Of a stretch of DNA of 64,000 bases, positions 45,349 to 54,493 are shown piece by piece. The notes below the pieces were generated by a model that saw only the letters and a program-made list of their open reading frames with translations, searched no databases and had not been told where the DNA came from. The stretch's first letter is position 1; every line of letters begins with the position of its first letter. The position numbers were made by a program, and so were the translations under genes. This stretch comes from Actinobacteria bacterium HGW-Actinobacteria-2 (GTDB taxonomy: Bacteria > Actinomycetota > Actinomycetes > Propionibacteriales > Propionibacteriaceae): positions 964-64,963 of the forward strand of contig PHEY01000001.1 of NCBI GenBank assembly GCA_002841335.1. The letters run 5' to 3'.

Positions 45349-45360
45349 AATCTATAGATT
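45349..45360. promoter_or_regulatory. 12-bp AT-rich palindrome before the DUF1566 lipoprotein
   Basis: AATCTATAGATT is perfectly palindromic and unusually AT-rich for this genome. It contains TATAGATT, which could serve as a -10 region; the start codon is 29 nt downstream with an AAGGAGA site between. Confidence 0.4.
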
Positions 45361-45388
45361 CCGAGTCAGATCACATCAAGGAGAGTCC

Positions 45389-46825
45389 ATGTCATCCATT
45401 CCGCGCCGGGCGCGCCGCCGAGCCACAACAGTGGGCTCGTGGGCCGCCGTGACGCTGGTCGCCTCGGCGCTGGTTCTCAGCGCCTGCTCCACTGCGTCAA
45501 CGCCGAGCGCCTCGCCGGCGGCAGTCGGCAAGACCAATGACCTCGCCTTTGCCGTGGTCGATACCTCGCAGAGCAAGTGCTACAACAACGACGCCGAGAT
45601 CGATTGCCCGCAGGCGGGGGAGGCATTCTCCGGCCAGGACGCGCAGTTCAGCGAGAACCCGACCTCATACACCAACAACGGCGATGGCACGGTGACCGAT
45701 CATGTCACCGGGTTGATGTGGCAGCAGGCGATGAGCGACAAGGTCTCCTACGCCGATGCCATTTCCGGCGCTTCGGTTCAGACGACCGGCGGGTACAGCG
45801 ATTGGCGGGTGCCGACGATCAAGGAGCTCTACTCGCTGATGAACTTCAACGGCACCGACATCTCGGCCTCCTCGAGCGGGACCGTCGTGCCATTCATCGA
45901 CTCGGTCTTCGGCTTCACCTACCCCGACACCAGCGGCGGCAATCGTCCGATCAACTCCCAGTGGGTGACCTCGACCGAGTATGTCTCCACGGTGCTGAAC
46001 AACGACAAGTGCTTCTTCGGGGTGAACTTCGTCGATGGCCGGATCAAGTGCTACCCCGAAGCAGCTCGCCAGGGGAGTGACGGCAAGGACTACTACGTCC
46101 GCTACGTGCGCAATGCTGACGGCGCCACGACGTCGACCTATGGCATCAACTCCTTCTCCGATCAGGGCAACGGCACCGTGAAGGACGCTGCGACCGGGCT
46201 GACCTGGGCGCAGAAGGACTCGGGCAAGTCGATGAACTGGCAGTCGGCCCTGGCCTACTGCAGCGCCCTGGATGCCGGGGGAGTCGATGACTGGCGTTTG
46301 CCGAACGCCAAGGAACTGCAGTCGATCGTCGACTACTCCCGCTCGCCGGCCACCACGAAGTCCGCGGCTATCGACCCGATCTTCTCCTCGACCAAGATCA
46401 CCGACGAAGCCGGAAAGACCGACTGGGGCTTCTACTGGACCTCGACCACGCATATCTCGACAGTGAACGTCTCTGATGCGGTCTACATCGTCTTCGGGCG
46501 CGGAATGGGCTACATGGAGGAGTACGGCGGGTGGATCGACGTTCATGGGGCGGGTTCGCAGCGCTCTGACCCCAAGGTCGCCGCGGCCAGCGGGACGCAG
46601 GCCTCCAGTAGTACTCAACCGTCGGGCGGTACTCAGCCGACCGGTGCTCCTGGTGGCACTCCGCCGACCGGTGGCCCTGGTGGTACTCCGCCGGCAGGGG
46701 CCCCGAGCGGCGGCCCGTCCACGGGCAGTGAGACGCCGAGCAATGGCAACGCCTCCCAGCAGGGTGCCCAGCATGATGCCATCCGGACCGACAACCTGGT
46801 CCGGTGCGTGAGCAGCGGCCACTAG
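45389..46825 (+). CDS. Lipoprotein with two DUF1566 (Lcl C-terminal) domains and a Gly/Pro/Thr tail
   Basis: 478 residues from ATG 45389. Signal peptide with lipobox LSAC (Cys near 32), then a Ser/Ala/Pro spacer. Two related domains follow: NNGDGTVTDHVTGLMWQQ ... GGYSDWRVPTIKELYSLM, and DQGNGTVKDAATGLTWAQ ... VDDWRLPNAKELQSIVDY. These G-T-V-x-D-x-x-T-G-L-x-W and D-W-R-x-P-x-x-K-E-L patterns define DUF1566. Residues about 400-460 are GGTPPTGGPGG-type repeats, rich in Gly, Pro and Thr. Probably a surface protein, perhaps for adhesion, as in the Legionella Lcl family; function is inferred. Confidence 0.82.
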   Translation: MSSIPRRARRRATTVGSWAAVTLVASALVLSACSTASTPSASPAAVGKTNDLAFAVVDTSQSKCYNNDAEIDCPQAGEAFSGQDAQFSENPTSYTNNGDGTVTDHVTGLMWQQAMSDKVSYADAISGASVQTTGGYSDWRVPTIKELYSLMNFNGTDISASSSGTVVPFIDSVFGFTYPDTSGGNRPINSQWVTSTEYVSTVLNNDKCFFGVNFVDGRIKCYPEAARQGSDGKDYYVRYVRNADGATTSTYGINSFSDQGNGTVKDAATGLTWAQKDSGKSMNWQSALAYCSALDAGGVDDWRLPNAKELQSIVDYSRSPATTKSAAIDPIFSSTKITDEAGKTDWGFYWTSTTHISTVNVSDAVYIVFGRGMGYMEEYGGWIDVHGAGSQRSDPKVAAASGTQASSSTQPSGGTQPTGAPGGTPPTGGPGGTPPAGAPSGGPSTGSETPSNGNASQQGAQHDAIRTDNLVRCVSSGH

Positions 46826-46842
46826 CCGGCTCGCTCAACGAA

Positions 46843-46876
46843 GGGGCAGTCCTGATCGGGGGGTCGGGGCTGCCCC
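46843..46876. terminator. Possible bidirectional terminator
   Basis: GGGGCAG (46843-46849) pairs with CTGCCCC (46870-46876) across a 20-nt loop, in the 65 bp between two convergent genes. There is no T-run, so support is weak. Confidence 0.35.
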
Positions 46877-46890
46877 TGAGTGTCTTCGGC

Positions 46891-47523
46891 CTAGTAGCCG
46901 AGGTATCGGTCGGGGCGGTGGTTGAACGCCAGCACCAGATTCAGCACCACCGCGCCGGCCACCGACAACAGCACGTTGGTCAGCGGCACAACGGCCAACG
47001 CAGAGGCGATGATCACCGCGTCGGTGACCAGTTGCACCCAGCCGGCCCTCCAGCCCAACTTCTCCTGCGCCAGCAGAGCGACCGTGTTGAGACCGCCCAA
47101 GCTGGAGCGGTGCCGAAAGACCATCAGCATGCCCACCCCGGCCAGCAGATTGCCCACCAGCACCGCATAGACCGGGTCGACCACGAAACCCGGCATCATC
47201 AGCGGATGCAGGAAGGCGAAGCCGGACACAAACGCGATCGAGATCAGCGTCCGGACGGTGAAGTCGACGCCCTTCTGATGCAGCGCCAGCACCATGAACG
47301 GCAGGTTGATCGAGAAGAACAGCACCCCGAACGGCCAGCCGGTGGGGTAGCTCAGCAGCAGCGACAGCCCGGCGGTGCCACCGGTGACCGCATGCGCCGT
47401 CTTCAGCAAGAAGATGCCGATGGAGGTCACAAAGGTCCCGCTGAGCAGGCCGAACGCGTCCTCGGGCAGACTGTGGCGCAGGTGCGGGGCATCCGCCGGG
47501 GCGGACGAAGCTGATTGGCTCAC
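46891..47523 (-). CDS. YitT-family membrane protein
   Basis: 210 residues with five to six hydrophobic segments. GGTAGLSLLLSYPTGWPFGVLFF and HRSSLGGLNTVALLAQEK-like segments carry the small-residue and G-G-x-N pattern of the YitT/DUF161 group. Function is unknown. Its ATG overlaps the stop of the upstream aminotransferase by four bases, so the two form an operon on the minus strand. Confidence 0.78.
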   Translation of the reverse strand: MSQSASSAPADAPHLRHSLPEDAFGLLSGTFVTSIGIFLLKTAHAVTGGTAGLSLLLSYPTGWPFGVLFFSINLPFMVLALHQKGVDFTVRTLISIAFVSGFAFLHPLMMPGFVVDPVYAVLVGNLLAGVGMLMVFRHRSSLGGLNTVALLAQEKLGWRAGWVQLVTDAVIIASALAVVPLTNVLLSVAGAVVLNLVLAFNHRPDRYLGY

Positions 47524-48596
47524 CCGGCCAGACTCACCTGCTCGGCCAGCACCGCCAGCACCCGGTCATTGGCCTCGCGGGAGGCGATGGTGATGCGCAC
47601 GCCGTCGCCGGCGTAACCGCGAACCAGGATCTCGGCTTCGTCGAAGGCCTCCATGAGCGCCTCGCGCACCTCGTCCTCCAGGCGAATCCAGATGAAGTTG
47701 GCCGCACTGTCGGGCAGATTCCAGCCCAGTTCGCGGGCGGCCGCCAGGACGCGCTCACGCTCGGCGACCACCTCGGCGGCCCGGGCGAGCACGTCGTCCT
47801 GGGCGCCCAGGGCTGCGACTGCAGCGGCCTCGGCGACGCCGCTGACCGAGAACGGGATCTGCGTGCGCCGCAGGCCCTCCGCGATGCCGGCGGTGGCCAC
47901 CGCGTAGCCCACCCGCAGGCTGGCTAAGCCGTAAGCCTTGGAGAAGGTCCGCAGCAGGCAGAGGTTGTTGAACTCGGCCAGCAGCGCCAGCGAATCAGGG
48001 CCGTCGGTGGCGTACTCACGGTAAGCCTCGTCGAGGACGACCAGCACCGAACTGGGCACCTTGCCCAGTAGGTAGCGGACCTCGTCGTGAGTCATTCCGG
48101 TACCGGTGGGGTTGTTCGGTGAACACAACAGGATCACCTTGGTGCGATCGGTCACCGCAGCGGCCATCGCGTCCAGGTCGTGCCGTTCATCGTCGGCCAG
48201 CGGCACTTTGACCGCCGTGGCACCGGCGACCTGGCACAGGATCGGGTAGGCCTCGAACGACCGCCAGGCGAAGACGACCTCGTCGCCGGGATCACACATG
48301 GCGGTGATCAGCTGGGACAGCACGCCGACACTCCCCGGGCCGACGGCGACCTGGTCGAGTTCCACCTCCAGCTGCGCTGCGATGGCCTCGCGCAGGGTGA
48401 GGCATCCCATGTCGGGGTAGCGATTGACTCGCACTGCTGCGCGGGCGATCGCCGACAGCACGGCCGGAACCGGCAGAAAGTGGCTCTCGTTGGACGCCAG
48501 TGGCTCGGTCAGGGCGGAGACGGCGCGGCGTCCGGCGACATAGGCCGGCAGTGATTCCACAGCAGGGCGCGGCTGAGGGGAGGGCTGGGACTTCAT
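47520..48596 (-). CDS. Class I/II aminotransferase, HisC-like
   Basis: 358 residues from ATG at 48596, after a GGAAGGAAG site; a longer frame to 48650 is less likely. PLP fold type I: LASNESHF near the N-terminus, LCSPNNPTGTG, VVLDEAYREYA, and the Schiff-base Lys in RTFSKAYGLASLRVGY. Closest by pattern to histidinol-phosphate or aromatic aminotransferases of actinobacteria. It is not next to other his genes and is paired with a YitT protein, so the substrate is open. Confidence 0.85.
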   Translation of the reverse strand: MKSQPSPQPRPAVESLPAYVAGRRAVSALTEPLASNESHFLPVPAVLSAIARAAVRVNRYPDMGCLTLREAIAAQLEVELDQVAVGPGSVGVLSQLITAMCDPGDEVVFAWRSFEAYPILCQVAGATAVKVPLADDERHDLDAMAAAVTDRTKVILLCSPNNPTGTGMTHDEVRYLLGKVPSSVLVVLDEAYREYATDGPDSLALLAEFNNLCLLRTFSKAYGLASLRVGYAVATAGIAEGLRRTQIPFSVSGVAEAAAVAALGAQDDVLARAAEVVAERERVLAAARELGWNLPDSAANFIWIRLEDEVREALMEAFDEAEILVRGYAGDGVRITIASREANDRVLAVLAEQVSLAG

Positions 48597-49090
48597 GGCT
48601 TCCTTCCGTATGGCCTTCTTAGTGAATCGGATGACCACGAGGATCGCCAAGCGGCGTCCCAGGAGGCAGAAGGCCGCCAGATCGGGCCGGATCGCGGTAA
48701 GGGGGCTCTGATACCGCGCTGGTGCGGGCTGTTGTGACCGGTGTGGGCAGCGCGATCAAGCTCACCCCGCCAGTGCTCGTGCCCTCCTTTCTGGTGGCCT
48801 GGCGCCAGCGGTGACTGCGCTGGGTGGCGCCGGCGGATTTCCCTCGGTGGGTCGCTCGCCGGTAATCTCATTCATGCGTTGACGTCCGTTTCGGGGATGC
48901 CGAACCGACGTCCGCACTCAAGGAGCTACCAGGCCGTGACGTGCCCCATCGTTGGTTCGACCAGTGCGTTCGTGGCATTGGACCCGTTCGCCGTCACCGG
49001 TGATGGAACCGACGGCTACGGTAGAAGCCAACTGGACCAGATGGACGGCTCGGTGTGCGTCCTGGCGAATCGCCTGCTGAAGGAATCGAA
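48597..49090. other. Intergenic region without a supported gene
   Basis: About 490 bp between divergent genes. A 30-codon frame (48722-48814) and a 117-codon frame (from 48741) are open, but their residue content (runs of Arg, Ser, Cys, Trp) and lack of ribosome sites do not support them. It probably holds the divergent promoters; GGTAATCT near 48860 is one candidate -10. It could also be remnant coding sequence. Confidence 0.4.
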
Positions 49091-50128
49091 GTGAGAACCA
49101 AGCGGATCAAGACGATCACCTTTGTCATCCCGTGCTACAACTCCGCGGCGTACATGGACGCCTGCATCGAGTCGATCCTCGGCGGCGGACGTGACATCGA
49201 GATCATCATCGTCAACGACGGCTCGACCAAGGACGACACCGCCCAGAAGGCCGACGAGTGGGCGGCTGCTCACCCCGATGTGATCAAGGTGATCCATCAG
49301 GAGAACGCCGGCCACGGCGGCGCGGTGATGGCCGGCTTGCGGGCGGCGACCGGGGTCTACTTCAAGGTCGTCGATTCCGACGACTGGCTCGATCGGACCG
49401 CGCGCGACCTGCTGATGGCCAAGCTGCGCGGCTTCATCGCCGGCGACAACCTGGTCGACCTGGTGGTCACCAACTACGTCTATGAGCACGTCTCGACCGG
49501 CTCGCAGAAGATCATTCGCTACCGCGGTGCGCTGCCCACCAACAAGATCGTCACCTGGGACGAGGTGGGCGTCTTCGGCCCCGGGCAGAACATCATCATG
49601 CACGCGGCCACCTACCGCACCCAGGTGTTGCGCGACAGCGGGTTGGACCTGCCCAAGCACACCTTCTACGTCGACAACATCTTCGTCTACGTGCCGCTGC
49701 CGTACGTGAAGACCCTGCACTACCTGCCGGTCAACCTGTACCGGTACTTCATCGGCCGCGACGACCAGTCGGTGAACGAGCCGGTGCAGTTGAGCCGTTT
49801 GGACCAACAGATGCGCATCACCAAGGTGATGAGCGAGGCCTACGTCCTGCCCGACGAGATCCCCAGCAAGCGGCTTGCCCGCTACATGGAGGGCTTCTTG
49901 GCCCTGATCATCGCCGCATCGTCGATGTTCTCCGTGATTCGGGCCGATGCCGACGCGCTGCAGATGCGCAAGCAGATGTGGGCCGACCTGTTTGCCAAGG
50001 ACGTCAAGATGGCCAAGCGTCTGGGGCGGCACCCGCTGGTGTTGGGGTCGAACCTGTCCAGCCCGACCGGTCGCAAGCTGTCGGTGGCCTTGTACCGTCT
50101 CGCGCAGCGGATCTACCGCTTCAGCTGA
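49091..50128 (+). CDS. Family 2 glycosyltransferase
   Basis: 345 residues from GTG 49091, with AAGGA upstream. GT-A fold: TFVIPCYNSAAYMDACIESIL, IIIVNDGSTKDDT (nucleotide-sugar Asp), NAGHGGAVMAGLRAATG, and VVDSDDWLD as the metal-binding DxD region. The C-terminal half (acceptor side) ends in a basic helical segment without a membrane anchor. The acceptor is unknown; it could act in cell-wall polysaccharide or capsule synthesis. No other glycan genes are adjacent. Confidence 0.85.
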   Translation: MRTKRIKTITFVIPCYNSAAYMDACIESILGGGRDIEIIIVNDGSTKDDTAQKADEWAAAHPDVIKVIHQENAGHGGAVMAGLRAATGVYFKVVDSDDWLDRTARDLLMAKLRGFIAGDNLVDLVVTNYVYEHVSTGSQKIIRYRGALPTNKIVTWDEVGVFGPGQNIIMHAATYRTQVLRDSGLDLPKHTFYVDNIFVYVPLPYVKTLHYLPVNLYRYFIGRDDQSVNEPVQLSRLDQQMRITKVMSEAYVLPDEIPSKRLARYMEGFLALIIAASSMFSVIRADADALQMRKQMWADLFAKDVKMAKRLGRHPLVLGSNLSSPTGRKLSVALYRLAQRIYRFS

Positions 50129-50136
50129 GTCGGGCC

Positions 50137-51051
50137 TCACGCCTCGGCGGCGGCCTCAGCTGCAGCGTCGTCGTCGAAATGCGGATGGACGGTGGTCAGC
50201 CGGATCACTCCGGTGATGGCCGCGGCGCCCAGCAGGATCATCAAGGTGGCCGACAGCGGATCGAGGTGGGCGCCTTCGCCCAGCACCGCGATGCCCCAGA
50301 TGACGGCCACCACCGGTGAGGTGATGGTCATCGAGGCCACGACCAACTCGGCCGGGCCGCTGGCATAGCCATGCTGGACCATCCATCCGGCGGTCGCGCT
50401 GCCGATCACCAACGCCACCAGGGTTCCCCAGAAGGCCGGGGCGTGCACCCAGTCGGTCTGCTTGGCGAACTCCATCAGTGACTTCACCAGCGAGGCTTCC
50501 AGGCCGTAGAAGACGGCACCGCCGGAAGCCCAGAACAGGCAGCGCCACTGGTTCGGACCGCGCGAACCGATGAACCCCAGCGCGGCGGCGACCAAATACA
50601 CCACGCCGGCACCGATCACGACCCGCCACGGATCGAGGTCATTGCTCTCCGGGGCGGCGTTGATGCCGCCGACGATGATGAAACCGCCGATGGCCAACAC
50701 CGTGCCGACGGCGGCCACCCGGGCTGCGGTGGGAACGGGCACCTTGTGCTTGCGGGACTGGATGATCATCGACCAAGGGAAGGCCAGGACGCCGACGGGC
50801 TGAACGATCGACACCGGGGCCAGGCTCAACGCGGTGATCTGGCAGGCCAACGAGGCGCCCAGGAGCGCCAGCCCGGCCTGCCAGCGGGGGGACTTCATGC
50901 TCTCCCACAGGGTGCGCCAGTCGAGCTTGGCCTTGTCACCGTTCTCGGAGACCTCGGCGACCACCACCCGGTCCTGCATATAGGCCGAGTAGGCGAAGAA
51001 GAAGGAGCCAACGGTTTGGAGCAGGACGGCCAGCAGGATATTCAGCTGCAA
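50137..51051 (-). CDS. DMT-superfamily transporter, NIPA-like
   Basis: 304 residues from a TTG at 51051, preceded by AAGGAA; the longer open frame has no membrane segments and is not coding. Nine to ten hydrophobic helices. LQLNILLAVLLQTVGSFFF starts the first, and ITALSLAPVSIVQPVGVLAF carries the A-P-x-S-x-V-Q-P motif typical of NIPA/EamA-type carriers. The acidic tail is Asp/Glu/Ala-rich. The substrate is unknown; magnesium is a family possibility. Confidence 0.78.
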   Translation of the reverse strand: MQLNILLAVLLQTVGSFFFAYSAYMQDRVVVAEVSENGDKAKLDWRTLWESMKSPRWQAGLALLGASLACQITALSLAPVSIVQPVGVLAFPWSMIIQSRKHKVPVPTAARVAAVGTVLAIGGFIIVGGINAAPESNDLDPWRVVIGAGVVYLVAAALGFIGSRGPNQWRCLFWASGGAVFYGLEASLVKSLMEFAKQTDWVHAPAFWGTLVALVIGSATAGWMVQHGYASGPAELVVASMTITSPVVAVIWGIAVLGEGAHLDPLSATLMILLGAAAITGVIRLTTVHPHFDDDAAAEAAAEA

Positions 51052-51184
51052 TGCCGTTCCTTCCTCGCAATATCGTCCCCGACCCGGCCCTACGCTACTC
51101 CAGGATGGCAGCGAAGATGATGACGTCGCCGGGTGTGGGGTTCCATCCTCGCAGGGGAGTCGTCGATAGCGAGGGAGGCCCACC

Positions 51185-52261
51185 ATGGGGAGCAACGCAC
51201 CGTCGTCGGCCGCGCAGTTGGCGGCGCGCGCCGAGTTGCAGGGCTTCGTACAGGTCACCGACTCCCGTGCACCGCTGTATGCCCGTCTGGCCGTCGGACT
51301 CGCCGACGACACCGAAGCAGTCTCGTTGTTGGCCGCTGCGCCGGCCTCGGCCCGGATTCCGGTGACCCTGTTCGCCGCGATTCACGATTTGCTGCTGGCT
51401 GACCCGAGTGAACCGCTGGCCGCCTGGTATCCCAATCTGGTCGCAACTCCCCGCACCGACGACCCGGTGCCGGCTGCCCGCGAGCTGTGCCGACGTCGGC
51501 GCGACGACCTGCTCGCCCTGGTCACCACGCGCGTGCCACAGACCAACGAGTTGGGACGCAGTGCGGTGCTGCTGCTGGCGCTCGCGGCGCTCGGCGACGA
51601 GATGGGACCGCTGGCGCTGCTGGACGCGGGGGCGAGCGCCGGAATCAACCTGATTCCCGACCGGCTGCGGGTCGACTACGACGGGCATCAGGTGGGTCCC
51701 GGTCCGCTGGCGCTGACCTGTGGTGTTCGTGGGAAGGCAAAGGCGGACCGGCTGCCGTCCGCGGTGCCGGTGGTGGCCGATCGGCGCGGTCTGGACCTGC
51801 GCCCGGTCGACCTGGGGGACCCGGAGCAGGTGCGCTGGCTGGAGGCGTGCGTGTGGCCGGACCAGACCGACCGGTTCGATCGGCTGCGCCTGGCGGTGGC
51901 TGAGGTCCGGCGTACCGGGGTCGTCGTCCAGCGCGGTGATGTGATCACCGACCTGCCGGCGGCCCTGGCGCAGCTGCGGTCAGGGCATCCGGTGGTGACG
52001 ACTTCGTGGGTGCTGAACTACGTCGGCGAGGACGGTCAGCGTGCCTTCAGTGCGGTGATCGACGACCTCGGTCGGGACCGGGATCTCACCGTGGTGAACT
52101 ACGAGGAACCTGACCTCACGCCGGGGCTGGACTGGTCCGCCGAGTTGGCCACCGAATCGCTGAGCGTGTTGCGAGTGCTGCGCTGGCGTGCCGGCGAACG
52201 CAGTGTGGAGTACCTGGCCACGGGCCATCCCCACGGCTACTGGTTCAGCTGGCTGGACTGA
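51185..52261 (+). CDS. DUF2332 family protein
   Basis: 358 residues. TNELGRSAVLLLALAALGDE, LLDAGASAGINLIPDRLRV and the C-terminal TSWVLNYVGEDGQRAF and GHPHGYWFSWLD match the actinobacterial DUF2332 family. The D-A-G-A-S-A-G segment looks like a SAM-type glycine loop, so a methyltransferase-like fold is possible. GGGAGG precedes the ATG. Function unknown. Confidence 0.8.
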   Translation: MGSNAPSSAAQLAARAELQGFVQVTDSRAPLYARLAVGLADDTEAVSLLAAAPASARIPVTLFAAIHDLLLADPSEPLAAWYPNLVATPRTDDPVPAARELCRRRRDDLLALVTTRVPQTNELGRSAVLLLALAALGDEMGPLALLDAGASAGINLIPDRLRVDYDGHQVGPGPLALTCGVRGKAKADRLPSAVPVVADRRGLDLRPVDLGDPEQVRWLEACVWPDQTDRFDRLRLAVAEVRRTGVVVQRGDVITDLPAALAQLRSGHPVVTTSWVLNYVGEDGQRAFSAVIDDLGRDRDLTVVNYEEPDLTPGLDWSAELATESLSVLRVLRWRAGERSVEYLATGHPHGYWFSWLD

Positions 52262-52268
52262 GACCTGT

Positions 52269-52997
52269 TCAGCCTTCGCTGGCGCCGCTGCGGCGGAGCA
52301 CTTCGGACAACCGCTCGGCGGCGGCGATCACGGCCGGGGCGTGCAGGCGTCCGGGCTGACGCGAGAGACGCTCTATCGGTCCGGACACGCTGACCGCTGC
52401 GATCACCTTGCCGCTGGGGGAGCGGACCGGCGCCGATACCGAAGCCACGCCGGGCTCGCGTTCGGCGACCGACTGGGCCCAGCCGCGACGGCGGACGGTG
52501 GCCAACGCGACCGCGGAGAACGAGGAGCTCTGCAGTCCGCGCTGAATGCGGTCGGGATCCTCCCAGGCCAGCAGCACCTGGGCGGCCGAGCCGGCGCTCA
52601 TGGTCAGTTGCGTGCCCACCGGAATGGTGTCGCGCAGACCGACCGGACGCTCCGCGGCGGCGGCGCAGACGCGCAGGTCACCTTGGCGGCGGAAGAGCTG
52701 GGCGGATTCGCCGGTGATGTCGCGCAGGCGGGCCAGCACCGGGCCGGCGGTGGCCAGCAGTCGATCCTCGCCGGCGGCGGACGCCAGCTCGGTCAGGCGC
52801 GGGCCGAGGACGAAGCGTCCCTGCAGGTCGCGGCTGACCAAACGGTGATGTTCAAGGGCGACCGCGAGTCGGTGGGCGGTCGGTCGGGCCAGTCCGGTTG
52901 CGGTCACCAGACCAGCCAGGGTGGTTGGACCCTGTTCCAGTGCTGTGAGCACGAGAGCTGCTTTGTCGAGAACGCCAACGCCACTTGAACTGTCCAT
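52269..52997 (-). CDS. ltbR: IclR-family regulator of leucine genes (LtbR/NdgR type)
   Basis: 242 residues from ATG at 52997. The N-terminal winged helix (VLTALEQGPTTLAGLVTATGLARPTAHRLAVAL, seen in parts) is followed by the IclR effector domain (LRDTIPVGTQLTMSAGSAAQVLLAW, SVSAPVRSPSGKVIAAVSVSGP). It is divergent from leuCD with 87 bp between. This is the conserved actinobacterial arrangement in which the regulator controls leuCD and other amino acid genes; the name follows that context. The extended frame to 53174 runs across the leuC promoter and is rejected. Confidence 0.88.
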   Translation of the reverse strand: MDSSSGVGVLDKAALVLTALEQGPTTLAGLVTATGLARPTAHRLAVALEHHRLVSRDLQGRFVLGPRLTELASAAGEDRLLATAGPVLARLRDITGESAQLFRRQGDLRVCAAAAERPVGLRDTIPVGTQLTMSAGSAAQVLLAWEDPDRIQRGLQSSSFSAVALATVRRRGWAQSVAEREPGVASVSAPVRSPSGKVIAAVSVSGPIERLSRQPGRLHAPAVIAAAERLSEVLRRSGASEG

Positions 52998-53018
52998 AGG
53001 ATAAGACTGCCGTCTCGA

Positions 53019-53042
53019 ATCATGATATGCAAGCGCTAGAGT
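53019..53042 (+). promoter_or_regulatory. leuCD promoter with candidate regulator site
   Basis: ATCATGAT (53019-53026) is a palindrome in an AT-rich patch, and TAGAGT (53037-53042) is a -10 candidate. The palindrome would lie in the promoter spacer, a place where bound regulator represses. The leuC start is 42 nt downstream with a GGAGG site, so this transcript has a leader. Confidence 0.4.
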
Positions 53043-53084
53043 CTGATGAATCGTAGGAAATCTGCGAGGAGCAATGGAGGTCCG

Positions 53085-54482
53085 ATGGGAAAAACCCTCA
53101 GTGACAAGGTATGGGAACAGCACGTGGTGCGTACAGCACTCGGCGAACCCGATCTGCTGTACATCGACCTGCACCTAGTGCATGAGGTCACCAGTCCGCA
53201 GGCGTTCGACGGCCTACGGTTGGCCGGACGGCAGGTGCGGCGTACCGATCTCACGATGGCGACCGAGGACCACAACACCCCGACGTTGAACATCTTGGCT
53301 CCGATCGCCGACCCGGTATCGAAGCTGCAGGTCGACACGCTGCGCGCCAATGCCGCCGAGTTCGGCGTCCGGATTCACTCCCTCGGCGATCTGGACCAGG
53401 GCGTGGTGCACATCATCGGCCCGCAGTTGGGTCTGACCCAGCCCGGTCTGACCGTGGTCTGTGGCGATTCGCACACCGCGACCCACGGCGCCTTCGGGGC
53501 GCTCGCCTTCGGCATCGGCACCTCCGAGGTGGAGCACGTGCTGGCCACCCAGACGCTGACCCAGGCCCGTCCCAAGACGATGGCGGTCAACATCAACGGC
53601 GAACTGCCCGACGGTGTCACCGCCAAGGACGTCGTGCTGGCGCTGATCGCCAAGGTCGGTACCGGTGGCGGCCAGGGCTATGTGGTCGAGTACCGCGGCT
53701 CCACGATCGAAGCCATGTCGATGGAAGGTCGCATGACCATCTGCAACATGAGCATCGAGTGGGGCGCCAAGGCCGGCATGGTCGCACCCGACCAGACCAC
53801 CTTCGACTACCTCAAGGGACGTCCGCACGCCCCCGAGGGTGCCGAGTGGGACGCCGCCGTGGCGCACTGGAAGACCCTGTTCTCCGATCCCGACGCGGCG
53901 TTCGACGCCGAGGTCGACATCGACGCCACGCAGCTCAGCCCGTTCGTCACCTGGGGCACCAACCCCGGTCAGGGCGCTCCGCTGAGCGCGGCCGTGCCGA
54001 CGCCGTCGGACTTCTCCGACCCGGTCGAGGCTGCTGCGGCCGAGCGGGCCCTGGAGTACATGGGCCTCAGCGCGGGCACGCCGCTGCGTGAGGTCACGGT
54101 CGACACCGTCTTCCTGGGCTCCTGCACCAACGGACGGATCGAAGACCTTCGTGCGGCCGCCGAGGTCCTGGCCGGACGCACGATCGCCGACGGTGTGCGG
54201 ATGCTGGTGGTGCCCGGATCTGCGCGGGTGAAGCTGCAGGCCGAAGCCGAGGGGCTGGATGCGGTGTTCACCGCCTTCGGCGCCGAATGGCGGGCCGCGG
54301 GCTGCTCGATGTGCCTGGGTATGAACCCCGACCAGTTGGCTCCCGGCGAGCGCAGCGCGTCCACCTCGAACCGCAACTTCGAAGGCCGGCAGGGCAAGGG
54401 TGGGCGTACCCACCTGGTCTCCCCGCTGGTCGCGGCGGCCACCGCCGTCCGTGGCGCCTTGAGCTCCCCGGCAGATCTGTAA
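53085..54482 (+). CDS. leuC: 3-isopropylmalate dehydratase large subunit
   Basis: 465 residues from ATG 53085, with GGAGG 5-9 nt upstream. Aconitase fold: [27 protein letters not shown], and the three 4Fe-4S Cys in [18 protein letters not shown] and [11 protein letters not shown]. Isomerises 2- to 3-isopropylmalate with LeuD. The leader-bearing transcript and the divergent IclR regulator mark it as regulated. Confidence 0.97.
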   Translation: MGKTLSDKVWEQHVVRTALGEPDLLYIDLHLVHEVTSPQAFDGLRLAGRQVRRTDLTMATEDHNTPTLNILAPIADPVSKLQVDTLRANAAEFGVRIHSLGDLDQGVVHIIGPQLGLTQPGLTVVCGDSHTATHGAFGALAFGIGTSEVEHVLATQTLTQARPKTMAVNINGELPDGVTAKDVVLALIAKVGTGGGQGYVVEYRGSTIEAMSMEGRMTICNMSIEWGAKAGMVAPDQTTFDYLKGRPHAPEGAEWDAAVAHWKTLFSDPDAAFDAEVDIDATQLSPFVTWGTNPGQGAPLSAAVPTPSDFSDPVEAAAAERALEYMGLSAGTPLREVTVDTVFLGSCTNGRIEDLRAAAEVLAGRTIADGVRMLVVPGSARVKLQAEAEGLDAVFTAFGAEWRAAGCSMCLGMNPDQLAPGERSASTSNRNFEGRQGKGGRTHLVSPLVAAATAVRGALSSPADL

Positions 54483-54493
54483 GGACGATAGAC

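Noticed and set aside
48741-49094. 117-codon frame upstream of the glycosyltransferase
   Set aside because: Arg/Ser/Cys/Trp-rich, no ribosome site, overlaps the GTG start region of the next gene in another frame; not supported as a gene.
52998-53174. N-terminal extension of the IclR regulator
   Set aside because: It would cross the leuC promoter and start codon; the IclR domain begins right after ATG at 52997.
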